This document shows positions 9,822 through 20,198 of a DNA stretch of 37,342 bases, one piece after another. The DNA is from an actinobacterium acAMD-2 (GTDB lineage: Bacteria > Actinomycetota > Actinomycetes > UBA12327): positions 1-37,342 of the forward strand of contig JNSE01000029.1 in NCBI GenBank assembly GCA_000754455.1, written 5' to 3'. The translations under genes and the position numbers were made by a program. Every line of letters starts with the position of its first letter. The first letter of the stretch is position 1. The notes under the pieces are model-generated. The model searched no databases, was not told the origin of the DNA, and was given only the letters and a program-made list of their open reading frames with translations.

Positions 9822-11465
9822 ATGAGTATTTTCGCGCGCCAACCCTTGGCTGGCCGCCTTCTAGCACCGGCACCAGGCTGGACCACGAGTGCGGATGTGG
9901 TAATCGTCGGTAGTGGCATCGCGGGTTTGAGTCTGGCCCTACAGGCCAGGCGAAGTGATCTCAAAGTTCTCGTGGTGACTAAGACCGTGCTCGATGCTGG
10001 AGCGACTCGATGGGCGCAAGGTGGCATCGCCGCCGCGGTCGGCCCAGGTGATACTCCCGAACAGCACGAATCAGACACCTTGATCGCCGGTGTCGACTTG
10101 TGCGATGTGCAGGCAGTGCATGCCTTGGTAACTGAGGGACCCACTGCGCTAGAAAATCTCATTGCGTTGGGTGCGGACTTTGATCGGGATGCTTCCGGTG
10201 ATATTGCGCTTACTCGTGAGGGTGGTCACCATCGCGATCGCATCGCACATGCTGGCGGAGATGCCACAGGTGCTGAGGTATCACGCGCGCTGATCTCCGC
10301 AGTTCAGGCCGATGTTGGCATTGAAGTGATTGAACATGCGTTGGCCCTGGACTTACTTTTTGATGATCGCCGAGCAGTAGCAGGAATCACGCTGCACGTG
10401 ATTGGTGAAGGAACCCGCGATGGAGTGGGAGCGGTACATGCGCGCGCAGTGGTCTTGGCCACTGGAGGACTGGGGCAAACCTTTGCTCAAACCACAAACC
10501 CTGAGGTATCAACCGGGGATGGGGTGGCCATAGCTCTGCGAGGCGGAGCAACAGTTGCTGACATGGAGTTTGTGCAGTTCCATCCCACTGTTTTATGGCT
10601 CGGCCCTGGCTCGCGAGGGCAGCAACCGTTGGTGTCAGAGGCCGTGCGGGGCGAAGGCGCCTTCCTGGTTGACGATGCAGGCCGACGTTTCATGCACGGT
10701 ATCCATGAAATGGCGGATCTAGCTCCGCGCGATGTGGTGGCCAAAGCCATCATGCAACAGATGATCGAAACCGGTGCTCCGCACGTATGGCTTGACGGTC
10801 GCGAATTGGGCCAAGAAGTATGGGAAAATAGATTCCCCACCATCCTTGAATCGTGCCGCTTGCACGGCGTTGATCCCGTGACGGAATTGATTCCCGTTGC
10901 ACCGGCAGCGCACTACGCCAGCGGTGGAATCCTTACTGATCTTTCCGGGCGAACCAATGTTGAGGGTTTGTATGCCTGCGGGGAGTGTGCATGTACTGGA
11001 GTGCATGGTGCGAACCGGTTGGCCTCAAACTCTTTGCTGGAAGGTTTGGTGTTTGCCTCTCGGATTGCTCAGCATTTGGCCACCGACCTAGCGAGCCCAG
11101 GCGAGCCGAAGCCCGATGAACGAGTCCCTGCCCTTTTGACGCCCGAAGTACGCGAGCACGTGGCCTCGACAATGACTGATGGCGCAGGAGTTTTGCGTTC
11201 ACGTCGATCATTAGGACGAACGTTGTCGCGCTTACTGGAGCTGCGGTCGTGGCAATCCCAGCAGCCCTGTGTTGAAGCGTGGGAAGCAACCAATGTGCAT
11301 AGCGTGGCGACGTTTATCGCAGCCGCTGCGCGCGAGCGGGAAGAAACACGAGGAAGTCACTGGCGCGAGGACTTCCCTGAGCCCGATGACCTGCATTGGC
11401 GGGCGCGCATTAATAGTCAGTTAGTCGAAGGCACCGTCCACACCACAGTGAGGCCTATTTCATGA
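9822..11465 (+). CDS. nadB: L-aspartate oxidase NadB
   Basis: FAD motif VVIVGSGIAGLSLAL, RWAQGGIAAAV, EFVQFHPTVL, YACGECACTGVHGANRLASNSLLEGLVF. Confidence 0.96.
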   Translation: MSIFARQPLAGRLLAPAPGWTTSADVVIVGSGIAGLSLALQARRSDLKVLVVTKTVLDAGATRWAQGGIAAAVGPGDTPEQHESDTLIAGVDLCDVQAVHALVTEGPTALENLIALGADFDRDASGDIALTREGGHHRDRIAHAGGDATGAEVSRALISAVQADVGIEVIEHALALDLLFDDRRAVAGITLHVIGEGTRDGVGAVHARAVVLATGGLGQTFAQTTNPEVSTGDGVAIALRGGATVADMEFVQFHPTVLWLGPGSRGQQPLVSEAVRGEGAFLVDDAGRRFMHGIHEMADLAPRDVVAKAIMQQMIETGAPHVWLDGRELGQEVWENRFPTILESCRLHGVDPVTELIPVAPAAHYASGGILTDLSGRTNVEGLYACGECACTGVHGANRLASNSLLEGLVFASRIAQHLATDLASPGEPKPDERVPALLTPEVREHVASTMTDGAGVLRSRRSLGRTLSRLLELRSWQSQQPCVEAWEATNVHSVATFIAAAAREREETRGSHWREDFPEPDDLHWRARINSQLVEGTVHTTVRPIS

Positions 11466-12355
11466 CACTCAGCAGTGCACTGTCTGACCAAATTCGCGGG
11501 GCCGGGCTTGATCCAGCCGATATTGAGGCTGTCATTGAGCGATCCCTGGCCGAAGACTTGGCCGGTGGGGTCGACGTCACCTCGGTTGCCACTGTTCCTG
11601 CCACGCAACAGTCAATCTTGAAGTTGGTCGCTCGTGAAAGTGGTGTTGTGGCGGGCGTCGTGGCCGCATGTGCGGCGTTTGAGGTCGTGGGGCAAGGTCG
11701 CATTGCGGTTTCCGCCAACGTTGTTGATGGAGCATCAGTAGACGCGGGCAGTTGCGTCGTGACAGCGACCGGGCCCACAGTGGACTTGCTGACAGCAGAG
11801 CGAACAGCGCTGAATCTGTTGTGTCACCTGTCGGGTATTGCAACGCTGACTGCTCGCTGGGTAAGTGCAGTCGCGGGAACCGATGCTGCAATCCGCGATA
11901 CCCGAAAGACTACACCGGGGTTGCGATCGCTGGAGAAGTTTGCCGTGCGATGTGGGGGTGGAGTTAATCACCGGATGTCACTTTCCGACGCCGCCTTGGT
12001 GAAGGACAACCATGTTCTGGCTGCGGGCGGTGTTGAGGCCGCCTTTTCAGCGGTTCGCGCCATGTGGCCCGATCTTGACGTTGAAGTTGAGGTCGATTCA
12101 CTCGAGCAGTTAGACGAAGTCCTTGGTGCTGGTGCGGACTTAGTTCTGTTGGACAACTTCACCGTTGCGCAAACCCGCGAAGCCGTGCGAGCCACAGCTG
12201 GTCGAGCTCGACTCGAATCCAGCGGGGGATTGAGCCTGAGTGTGGCTCGAGATTATGCCGAAACCGGCGTTGATTTCCTCGCCGTCGGCGCCTTGACACA
12301 TTCCGCACCTGTGCTTGATGTCGGCGGAGACCTAGAGCAAGTACGGGAGGCCTGA
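11462..12355 (+). CDS. nadC: Nicotinate-nucleotide pyrophosphorylase NadC
   Basis: [44 protein letters not shown] overlap with nadB. Confidence 0.96.
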   Translation: MTLSSALSDQIRGAGLDPADIEAVIERSLAEDLAGGVDVTSVATVPATQQSILKLVARESGVVAGVVAACAAFEVVGQGRIAVSANVVDGASVDAGSCVVTATGPTVDLLTAERTALNLLCHLSGIATLTARWVSAVAGTDAAIRDTRKTTPGLRSLEKFAVRCGGGVNHRMSLSDAALVKDNHVLAAGGVEAAFSAVRAMWPDLDVEVEVDSLEQLDEVLGAGADLVLLDNFTVAQTREAVRATAGRARLESSGGLSLSVARDYAETGVDFLAVGALTHSAPVLDVGGDLEQVREA

Positions 12356-12356
12356 G

Positions 12357-13118
12357 ATGTTGCTCGCCATTGATGTGGGAAACACCAACACTGTTCTTGG
12401 ACTGTTTGATGGCGAGAGCCTGCATCAGTCATGGCGGATCAAGACTGATGCTCGAGATACAGCAGACGAACTCCATGTCATGTACCGGGGCTTGTTGGCT
12501 CAATCCCCTGACTTTTCTGGGATTGCTTTGTGCTCGACCGTCCCATCCACTCTGCGTGAAATGCGGAGCATGCTCAACCGCTATTACTCGGATATCGAAA
12601 CGGTCATTGTTGAGCCCGGAACCCGCACCGGTGTCCCCGTGCTTACCGATAACCCCAAGGAAGTGGGTGCGGATCGCATTGTCAATACGCTGGCAACACA
12701 CCATCTTTTTGGTGGGCCGGCCATCGTGGTGGACTTCGGCACTTCCACAAATTTGGACGTCGTCAGCGACAAGGGAGAATTCCTCGGTGGTGCTTTAGCG
12801 CCAGGAATTGAAATCTCCATTGATGCCCTCGCGGCTCGGGCGGCGCAACTGCGCAAGGTGGAATTGGTCAGGCCGCGTTCGGTCATTGGCAAGAACACCG
12901 TTGAAGCGCTGCAAAGTGGGGCCTTGTATGGCTTCGCTGGACAGGTCGATGGCTTGGTAGATCGCATTGAAGAGGAGCTCGGTCACGTTCAGGCTGTCGT
13001 CGCCACAGGTGGCTTGGCTCCCCTTGTCGTTGAGGAGTCACGCACGATCACCCATCATGAGCCCGATCTCACACTCATTGGGCTGCGTTTGGTGTTTGAG
13101 CGCAACACAGCTTCCTAG
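12357..13118 (+). CDS. coaX: Type III pantothenate kinase CoaX
   Basis: [56 protein letters not shown]. Confidence 0.96.
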   Translation: MLLAIDVGNTNTVLGLFDGESLHQSWRIKTDARDTADELHVMYRGLLAQSPDFSGIALCSTVPSTLREMRSMLNRYYSDIETVIVEPGTRTGVPVLTDNPKEVGADRIVNTLATHHLFGGPAIVVDFGTSTNLDVVSDKGEFLGGALAPGIEISIDALAARAAQLRKVELVRPRSVIGKNTVEALQSGALYGFAGQVDGLVDRIEEELGHVQAVVATGGLAPLVVEESRTITHHEPDLTLIGLRLVFERNTAS

Positions 13119-13129
13119 GCAGACACGGC

Positions 13130-13135
13130 TAAACT
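13130..13135 (+). promoter_or_regulatory. Candidate -10 element for a leaderless lysS transcript
   Basis: TAAACT followed by exactly 6 nt then the GTG start at 13142. Confidence 0.4.
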
Positions 13136-13141
13136 GCGAGG

Positions 13142-14656
13142 GTGAACCAAGGACCAGAAGTCTCCGATCTCGATGATCTTCCAGAGCAAATGCGCATTCG
13201 CCGCGAAAAGCTCGATCGATTGCGGGCGGAAGGCGTAGATCCCTACCCCGTTGGCTTTGCCCGCACGACCACCTTGGCTCAACTGCGCACCGATTTTCCT
13301 GATCTCGAACCCGACGCGTCCACCGGCGTAGAGGTGGGCATCGTGGGGCGCGTTATTTTGCGTCGCGACGGCGGCAAGTTGTGCTTTGCTACTTTGCGTG
13401 ATGGATCAGGTGACCTGCAAGTCATGTTGCCCATCGATACCGTGGGCGAAGACCGGCTCAAGGCGTGGAAGACCGACGTTGACATTGGTGACCACGTAGG
13501 CATCATCGGTGAAGTGGTCTGTAGTCGCCGTGGGGAACTTTCGGTCAAGGCCTCGAGCTGGATTATCACCAGTAAGTGTCTGCGTCCGCTGCCCGAGAAG
13601 TTCAAGGGTCTGACTGACCCTGAGGCGCGCGTGCGCCAGCGCTATGTCGACCTGATCGTTCGTCCAGAGGCTCGGGAAATGTTGCAGATGCGCGCAACCG
13701 CCGTGGCTTCCGTGCGCAACTCGCTCACCACACGTGGATTTGTTGAAGTCGAAACGCCGATGTTGCAGGCCATTCACGGTGGGGCCAATGCTCGACCCTT
13801 CACCACCCACATCAATGCCTACGACATGGAATTGTTTCTTCGCATTGCCCCAGAGCTGTATCTCAAGCGTTTGCTTGTCGGTGGAATCGAAAAAGTTTTT
13901 GAGATCAACCGCAACTTCCGCAACGAAGGCGCTGACTCTTCACACAATCCTGAGTTCACGATGCTGGAGATGTATCAGGCGTATGGTGACTACAACTCGA
14001 TGCGTGAGCTGACGCAACAGGTCATTCACGAAGCGGCACTTGCTGTGCACGGGGATCTCTTAGTGCGCCATCGCGATGACGAGGGCAACGTCAGCGAGTA
14101 CGACATCAGTGGTGATTGGCCGGTTATCCCGATCAATCGCGGCATCAGCGAGGCCTTAGGCGAAGAACTCACGGCAGACACAGAGGCTGACCAACTGCGC
14201 ACGTGGTGTGCCAGTGCAGATATCGCGCTGGATCCAGCCTGGGGCCGCGGTCAGATCGTCCTGGAAATGTACGAACACCTGCTCGAGTCACGTACGACAG
14301 CTCCGACCTTCTATACGGATTTCCCCACCGAGGTGTCACCACTTACGCGTCAACACCGTGAAGACCCGAGGTTGGCTGAGCGTTGGGATTTGGTGGCCTT
14401 CGGATCAGAAGTAGGTACTGCCTATAGCGAATTGGTTGATCCCGTTGAGCAACGTGCTCGCCTAACCGCACAATCTTTGTTGGCTACGGGGGGCGATGTT
14501 GAGGCCATGGCTTTGGACGAGGACTTCCTGCGCGCGTTGGAATTTGCGATGCCGCCAGCTGGAGGCCAAGGAATGGGAATTGACCGACTCTTGATGATGC
14601 TGACCGGACGCAGTATTCGTGAAACCGTGTTGTTCCCCCTGGTCCGGCCCGAATGA
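13142..14656 (+). CDS. lysS: Lysyl-tRNA synthetase (class II)
   Basis: RQRYVDLIV, FVEVETPMLQAIHGGANARPF, FEINRNFRNEGADSSHNPEFTMLE, GIDRLLMMLTG. Confidence 0.97.
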   Translation: MNQGPEVSDLDDLPEQMRIRREKLDRLRAEGVDPYPVGFARTTTLAQLRTDFPDLEPDASTGVEVGIVGRVILRRDGGKLCFATLRDGSGDLQVMLPIDTVGEDRLKAWKTDVDIGDHVGIIGEVVCSRRGELSVKASSWIITSKCLRPLPEKFKGLTDPEARVRQRYVDLIVRPEAREMLQMRATAVASVRNSLTTRGFVEVETPMLQAIHGGANARPFTTHINAYDMELFLRIAPELYLKRLLVGGIEKVFEINRNFRNEGADSSHNPEFTMLEMYQAYGDYNSMRELTQQVIHEAALAVHGDLLVRHRDDEGNVSEYDISGDWPVIPINRGISEALGEELTADTEADQLRTWCASADIALDPAWGRGQIVLEMYEHLLESRTTAPTFYTDFPTEVSPLTRQHREDPRLAERWDLVAFGSEVGTAYSELVDPVEQRARLTAQSLLATGGDVEAMALDEDFLRALEFAMPPAGGQGMGIDRLLMMLTGRSIRETVLFPLVRPE

Positions 14657-15153
14657 GCCAAGTACTCGTTCGTCGCGCTCGGACTGCTGATGTTTCAGCC
14701 ATCGCTGCTCTCGTTGATCGCTACAGCACCGATCGAATCTTGTTGGCGAAGGCCAAGGTGACCCTGTATGAAGACGTACAGGAATTTTGGGTGGCTGAGG
14801 TTGACGGAAATATCGTGGGGTGCGGTGCGCTGCACGTTTTGTGGGATGACTTGGCTGAGATTAGAACGCTGGCTGTTGATGTCGCCATGCGTGGAACCGG
14901 CGTCGGTCGTGAACTCCTCGAACAACTAGCCAATGTCGCTCGTGAATTGGGTGTGCGGCGCTTGTTCTGCCTGACTTTTGAAGTCGATTTCTTCAAGCGC
15001 AATGGTTTTGATGTCATTGAGGGTGCGCCCGTAGAAGAGGATGTCTTTCAAGAACTCTTGCTCTCCTATGACGAAGGTGTGGCCGAGTTCTTGGACCTGG
15101 AGCGCGTTAAGCCCAACACGCTGGGTAACACGCGCATGCTGAGGCACCTGTAA
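14653..15153 (+). CDS. GNAT N-acetyltransferase, actinobacterial ArgA-like amino-acid N-acetyltransferase
   Basis: VRRARTADVSAIAALVDRY and MRGTGVGRELLEQL acetyl-CoA motif; ATGA overlap with lysS. Confidence 0.8.
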   Translation: MSQVLVRRARTADVSAIAALVDRYSTDRILLAKAKVTLYEDVQEFWVAEVDGNIVGCGALHVLWDDLAEIRTLAVDVAMRGTGVGRELLEQLANVARELGVRRLFCLTFEVDFFKRNGFDVIEGAPVEEDVFQELLLSYDEGVAEFLDLERVKPNTLGNTRMLRHL

Positions 15154-15176
15154 CCGCGCATTCACTAAACTTCGAC

Positions 15177-15227
15177 ATGAGCGAAACCAGTGCTGAGGAG
15201 AATCTGATTTGGCCGCCCCCGGTGTGA
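15177..15227 (+). other. Possible leaderless upstream ORF (MSETSAEENLIWPPPV*) overlapping the start of the Stealth gene
   Basis: ATG 5 nt after TAAACT (15166-15171); 16 codons ending in PPPV-stop; overlaps the TTG at 15209 in another frame. Confidence 0.3.
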
Positions 15228-16833
15228 CGATAAAGAAGCAGCTTCTCAAGCTGTCGAATTATGTCCCCACCTGGGTTGAAGGGCTGGGTCGCAATCCTCG
15301 AGGAGTGGTTTTTGCGCCGGGCGCCAAAACCTCATTCTTTTTGCACCCTCGGGCATCACGCCGGCCATTACTCGTAGGCCGTGGTCACGGTCGCTACTTC
15401 GTCGGCACAGTGACGGACCACCTCGGTTCTCAGCAGGCCATTCAAGCCAACCTCGATGGCGTGGTTGATGTACTCAAGAACGCCGGAATTGAACATTTCG
15501 TCTATGGGACCGCTGCCGGCCAGCACCCCGTCGTGGGTTGTTTGGCGAAAGATCGTGTGGCAGTGGTCTCGGAACTTGTTAAGACCCATGGGCATAGTGG
15601 CGCGTACGTCGCGGTAGTTAGCGGCACCGGAATTCGCGCTCGTCGCTACCTCAAGCGTTCGGCTCCTTCGGTGCTGACCAAAGCATCGGTCCTGCGATTC
15701 TTTAAACCACAGGTCAGCCCGACCGGGATCCTGCTCAGCGATGATCGCGCGGGATGTGACATTGAATTTTGGCGTTCCAGCGCCGGCGTGTGGACCTCTC
15801 CGGTAGCCAATCCCTATGCCACGCAATTGAGTGAAGGCGATCGTCAACGAGCGGACGTCCACATAGGTACGGGCACTTATGACAGTTATTCGGCCTTTGT
15901 CCAACCAGATCCGTTTGCTACTAACTACCCCATTGACGTGGTGTACACGTGGGTTGATGGCAATGATCCAGCGTGGCAATCGCGAAAGCGAGGAGCGTTA
16001 GGCCAGAACGAAGGTACCGAGCTCAATCCGCTGGCTGCCAATGAATCCCGATTCTCTTCGCGCGATGAACTGAAGATTGGGTTCGCCACATCTATCTAGT
16101 GACGGACGATCAGGTTCCGGATTGGCTCGATACGTCGAGTGGTCGAATCACGGTCGTGAGTCACAAGGAGCTCTTCCCGGACAGTTCGGCCCTGCCCACC
16201 TTCAATTCGCATGCCATCGAAACCGTCCTGCATCGCATCCCTGGACTTTCCGAGCATTTCCTGTACATGAACGACGATGTCTTCATCGGAAGGCCCATCG
16301 CTCCAGACCTATTCTTCTCCAGTGTTGGAGGCCCTAAGTTTTTTCGCAGTACTGCACTTTTTGGCGCAGGGCCTCGCACGGTGGACGATGCTCCTGTTGA
16401 TGCGGCGGGCAAGAACAACCGTGACCTGTTAGCCGAGGAATTTGGCGTTGCAGTGACGAATAAGTTCAAGCACACACCGCACGCGCTGCGCAAGAGTGTG
16501 ATTGAGCAAGTCGAGAAGCGATGGAGCGCGGAGGTGGAGCGCACGCGAGTGTCATCGTTCCGCGACCCAGACGACATCGCGATCATTTCGTTGTCGCACT
16601 ACTTCGGATTTTTCACCGAGCAGGCCACGGCAGGAAACATCCGGTACGAATACGTCAATATCGCACTGGCCAACGTTCGTCAGCGCTACCGAAAACTGTT
16701 GACTCAGGATTCCTGGGATGCCTTCTGCCTCAATGACACTGACAATGAGGGCGTGGACATGGTGCGCCAAGAACGCTTACTCAGCGATTTTCTTCAGGCG
16801 TACTTTCCAGTGAAGAGTCCGTTCGAAAAGTAG
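15209..16833 (+). pseudogene. Stealth-family capsular/exopolysaccharide phosphotransferase, disrupted (ORFs 15209-16099 and 16099-16833)
   Basis: CR1 IDVVYTWVDGNDPAW in the first frame. CR2 remainder EDWVRHIYLVTDDQVPDWL and LPTFNSHAIETVLHRIPGLSEHFLYMNDDVF in a different frame. The frames meet at 16070-16080, where the expected YSLRS...YA segment is missing. Confidence 0.75.
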
Positions 16834-16845
16834 TGCGAACGAGCT

Positions 16846-17712
16846 CTAGATAATCGGCGGACGACGAAGTGCCGTCATCGCCCAAACGGTTTTCCATTTC
16901 ATCGGCCTGCGCGGCCCCGCATCAGTGCGCAATCCCTCGCGAAGACCGGCAAACCATTGCCTAAACGACGACCCCAGCCCCAGGCGGGCCATGGTGATTA
17001 CTGTCCACACTGCCAGGTGGATCACTGCAAGTAGGAGGGGGAGATTGCGCTTGACTAACCACGCCCGATTACGTGCATTCAGTCGCAAGTAATCGGCATG
17101 GCGTGACGGGCTAGCAGCGGGGTGAAACATCGAGCAGTCGCTGTCGTAGGCAATCCGCCAGCCGGCGTCCATCAAACGCCACGCCAGATCAGATTCCTCA
17201 TGACCGTAGAAGAAATCACCAGGAAACCCACCGACATTTTTGACAGCACTCGATCTGATGGCGCATGCGCCACCAAGAAAAGCGGTCACATCGGATGAGA
17301 TCAACGGATCGCTCTTTCCCAGTCGCGGCACATGGCGTTGTTCGGTAGCCAAAGTGTCGGGATCAAGGATGCGAAATGAGATAACTGCTAAATCCGGCTC
17401 AAGGGCAAAGCGCGATCGCACATGATCGGCCACCGTGTTGTCGCAGTACCAGCCGTCATCATCGAGGAACAAGATGGCATCTGACTCGGTGTGTTCGATG
17501 CCGACATTGCGGCCCTCGGGAATTCCTACATTTTCGGGAAGCGCCATGGTGCGCACGTTTGAGCGAGGAGAATCGATGGGCGTGCCATTACCGATGAGCA
17601 GTACATCGATGGGGTCACCGGTTTGATTCAGTGCACTGTCAATGGCCCGCTCAAGTTCGGCAGGACGAGTACCCATCGTCAATACGACGCAGGAAAGTCT
17701 GAAGGAACTCAT
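16846..17712 (-). CDS. Glycosyltransferase family 2 (rhamnosyltransferase-like)
   Basis: SCVVLTMGTRPAELERAIDSALNQ, AILFLDDDGWY, GGFPGDFFYGHEESDLAWR; probable start at ATG 17712. Confidence 0.88.
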   Translation of the reverse strand: MSSFRLSCVVLTMGTRPAELERAIDSALNQTGDPIDVLLIGNGTPIDSPRSNVRTMALPENVGIPEGRNVGIEHTESDAILFLDDDGWYCDNTVADHVRSRFALEPDLAVISFRILDPDTLATEQRHVPRLGKSDPLISSDVTAFLGGACAIRSSAVKNVGGFPGDFFYGHEESDLAWRLMDAGWRIAYDSDCSMFHPAASPSRHADYLRLNARNRAWLVKRNLPLLLAVIHLAVWTVITMARLGLGSSFRQWFAGLREGLRTDAGPRRPMKWKTVWAMTALRRPPII

Positions 17713-18436
17713 CGCAGTCTTTGAGAAGACAAGATGGAAACACGGTGATGGCAGCGGTGGCGGTAAAGGATCCGGTGGCGGCATCAACGATTGCTGCACC
17801 CACGATGATCAAGGAAGCTTCCACAGCGCCCAGGATCTTGTGGTATCCCAGCATGGACGCAAACTTTCGCGCGGTGCTGAGAGCGCTAGAGCGAGGGACA
17901 AGGTCGGCGTCGGTCATCGCCGGCAAACCTGACGCAGCACGAGCCGACAAGACGAGGTCAGTTTCGGATTTGATCAGGACCACGCCCAATGCTGCTAAAA
18001 CTCCGATGGTGGCGAAGGTTTGCCCAGACTCGGCGGCAGCGCGGAATCCAAGGCCGACCATCAGAGCGGCCTCAGTGAGGTAGTGGCCGACGCGGTCGAG
18101 ATAAACACCGGTAGGTGAGGTGCGCTTGGTCCAGCGAGCGACTTCGCCGTCGCAGCAGTCCAAGAGCAAGTACAACTGAATGAGAACGACAGCCACGATT
18201 GGGCCGGCAACACCGGGTATGAGCAGTGCGGGAGCTGCTCCGATGCCACAAGCGATCATTAACCAGGTGATCTGGTTAGGTGACCAGCCGAGCGCAAGAA
18301 AAACGCGGGTGAGGTAGAGCGAAATCCGACGCATATACAACCGACCAGCCCAGTGCTCGCCGTTTCGACGATCCATGGTTGACGCTGGCTGGCACACCTG
18401 GCGCAATTCCTCAATGGAAGGCTTGGACAAACTCAC
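17651..18436 (-). CDS. CDP-alcohol phosphatidyltransferase family protein (variant motif)
   Basis: LDCCDGEVARWTKRTSPTGVYLDRVGH matches D-x2-DG-x2-AR-x8-G-x3-D-x3-(D), with H at the last position; multiple TM segments. Confidence 0.85.
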   Translation of the reverse strand: MSLSKPSIEELRQVCQPASTMDRRNGEHWAGRLYMRRISLYLTRVFLALGWSPNQITWLMIACGIGAAPALLIPGVAGPIVAVVLIQLYLLLDCCDGEVARWTKRTSPTGVYLDRVGHYLTEAALMVGLGFRAAAESGQTFATIGVLAALGVVLIKSETDLVLSARAASGLPAMTDADLVPRSSALSTARKFASMLGYHKILGAVEASLIIVGAAIVDAATGSFTATAAITVFPSCLLKDCDEFLQTFLRRIDDGYSSCRT

Positions 18437-19469
18437 GCACCTTCTCTCCGATTGCTTCGTGTGACAGGTCTAGGTGTTCCAGGATGGTGTAGCGCCCAGG
18501 TCGTGTAGATGGAGCATGCACAACCGCTGCGATGAACTCGTCAGTAGTCAACCCTAGGTCCTCAGGGAGCACTGGCATCGCATGCTGGCGCAAAGCGCGT
18601 GCGAGATGTTGCGCGGTGGGTTGATCACCTCGCAGGAATGAGGCGAAAACCGCACCAACGCCGACTTGAAAACCGTGGGGCTTGGATTTTTCGGGAAACA
18701 GTTGATCAATGGCGTGCGAGATCTCGTGACATGCGCCCGAACAAGGACGGCTGCTGCCACACATCGTCATGGCGATGCCGGAAAGTACGAGGGATTCGGC
18801 TAAGGCGATGAGAAAATCGTCATCCTGCACGGCTCCGGGGTGGAAGAGCATCGTGTCGGCCGCCGTCCGGGCCAGAGCGACGGCAACACCATCAACCGTT
18901 TCGCCGGTAGCCTCATGCGCCAACTCCCAGTCCGCAATCGCGGAGATATTGCTCAAGATGTCACCAATGCCCGCAGAGAGCATGGCTGGTGGAGTGGATT
19001 TCAAAAGATCGAGATCGACGATGACTGCAACGGGCGGAGTTACACCAACAGAGGTGCGACCGGTTTGTGCATCAAGGATGGAAACAGGTGATGCCAATCC
19101 ATCGTGAGCGAGGTTGGTAGCGATAGCGATTGACGGCCACTGGTTAGCAGCAGCTACAAATTTGGCGATGTCAAGGATGCGACCACCACCCACACCAATG
19201 ACCAGATCAAACCCGGTGGTGCGAAGTTCAGTTGCAAGAATTTGCGCGGCCTCTTCGGTGCCATTTTCAGCAGTCACCCACGTCGCATCGGGCACCAGTT
19301 CACGCAACTGTGCTGTGACTTCCTGGCTGGAATTTTTACCGGCGATAACGACAATTCGCGAACCTGGGCACAGTGCAGGATCAGCGAGGATGTCAGAGAG
19401 AGTGTTCAGGGTGCCGTGACCAATGTTGACCACGGAGGGAGCCGCGACCAGTCGGCTCAGCTCCGGCAT
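18411..19469 (-). CDS. Iron-containing alcohol dehydrogenase / sn-glycerol-1-phosphate dehydrogenase (AraM/EgsA)-like
   Basis: VIGVGGGRILDIAKF, AGIGDILSNISAIADWELAHE, GSSRPCSGACHEISHAI, KPHGFQVGVG (metal-ligand D/H/H positions present). Confidence 0.82.
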   Translation of the reverse strand: MPELSRLVAAPSVVNIGHGTLNTLSDILADPALCPGSRIVVIAGKNSSQEVTAQLRELVPDATWVTAENGTEEAAQILATELRTTGFDLVIGVGGGRILDIAKFVAAANQWPSIAIATNLAHDGLASPVSILDAQTGRTSVGVTPPVAVIVDLDLLKSTPPAMLSAGIGDILSNISAIADWELAHEATGETVDGVAVALARTAADTMLFHPGAVQDDDFLIALAESLVLSGIAMTMCGSSRPCSGACHEISHAIDQLFPEKSKPHGFQVGVGAVFASFLRGDQPTAQHLARALRQHAMPVLPEDLGLTTDEFIAAVVHAPSTRPGRYTILEHLDLSHEAIGEKVREFVQAFH

Positions 19470-20188
19470 GCGATGTCCTTTGCTCGTTCAAGATCCTCGA
19501 GGTTGTCCACTTCGATCCAGTCAACCGTACCGATGGGCGTCAAAGCCACCTGGTGACCTCGATTGACCAGTTCTTGGTAGGCGTCCTCGTAGTAGAGGTT
19601 GGGATCGCGAGTAAAGGTTGCTTCCAAAGCATCACTGAGGGCAGCACCGAAGTTCGGTCCGACGAGAGTGACTCCGATGTACTCACCAACTGCGCTGGTC
19701 GGTTCCATCAACTTCGTGATCCGAGAAAGCCACCCAGATGCATCGGTTTGAACTTTCATTTCCTCGTCAGCGAGAACTTTCACATTGTCAATGGCCAAGC
19801 GAAGGTCGTGCGGTTCCTGAGCGAGCAGGGTTTGTTCCACACTCACCGGGTGCAAGGTGTCTCCGTTAGCCAGGAGAAATCCCGAATCGAAGTAAGACCG
19901 AGCGCACCACAATGAGTACGCGTTGTTCCAGACCTCGGCTTTGTCGTTAAATACGACATCAATGGTCAGGCCGTACGTGGTTTCAAATTCGATGCGTCGA
20001 TCGTCGATGGCTTCTTTGCGGTAGCCCGCGACGATGACTGCTTCTTTGATGCCGACTTCGGCAAAGTTGCCCAACGTGCGTTCAAGAATGGTGGTTCCAT
20101 CACCGAGCGGCGCCAAGGCCTTAGGAATGTTGTCTGTGACTGGGCGGAGCCGACTCCCAGAGCCCGCAGCAAGGATCATGCCGATCAT
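19457..20188 (-). CDS. Sugar/alcohol-phosphate nucleotidyltransferase (probable cytidylyltransferase)
   Basis: MIGMILAAGSGSRLRPVTDNIPKAL signature, NGDTLH, YYEDAYQELVNRG; start at ATG 20188. Confidence 0.85.
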   Translation of the reverse strand: MIGMILAAGSGSRLRPVTDNIPKALAPLGDGTTILERTLGNFAEVGIKEAVIVAGYRKEAIDDRRIEFETTYGLTIDVVFNDKAEVWNNAYSLWCARSYFDSGFLLANGDTLHPVSVEQTLLAQEPHDLRLAIDNVKVLADEEMKVQTDASGWLSRITKLMEPTSAVGEYIGVTLVGPNFGAALSDALEATFTRDPNLYYEDAYQELVNRGHQVALTPIGTVDWIEVDNLEDLERAKDIACRS

Positions 20189-20198
20189 GGGTGTGCCC

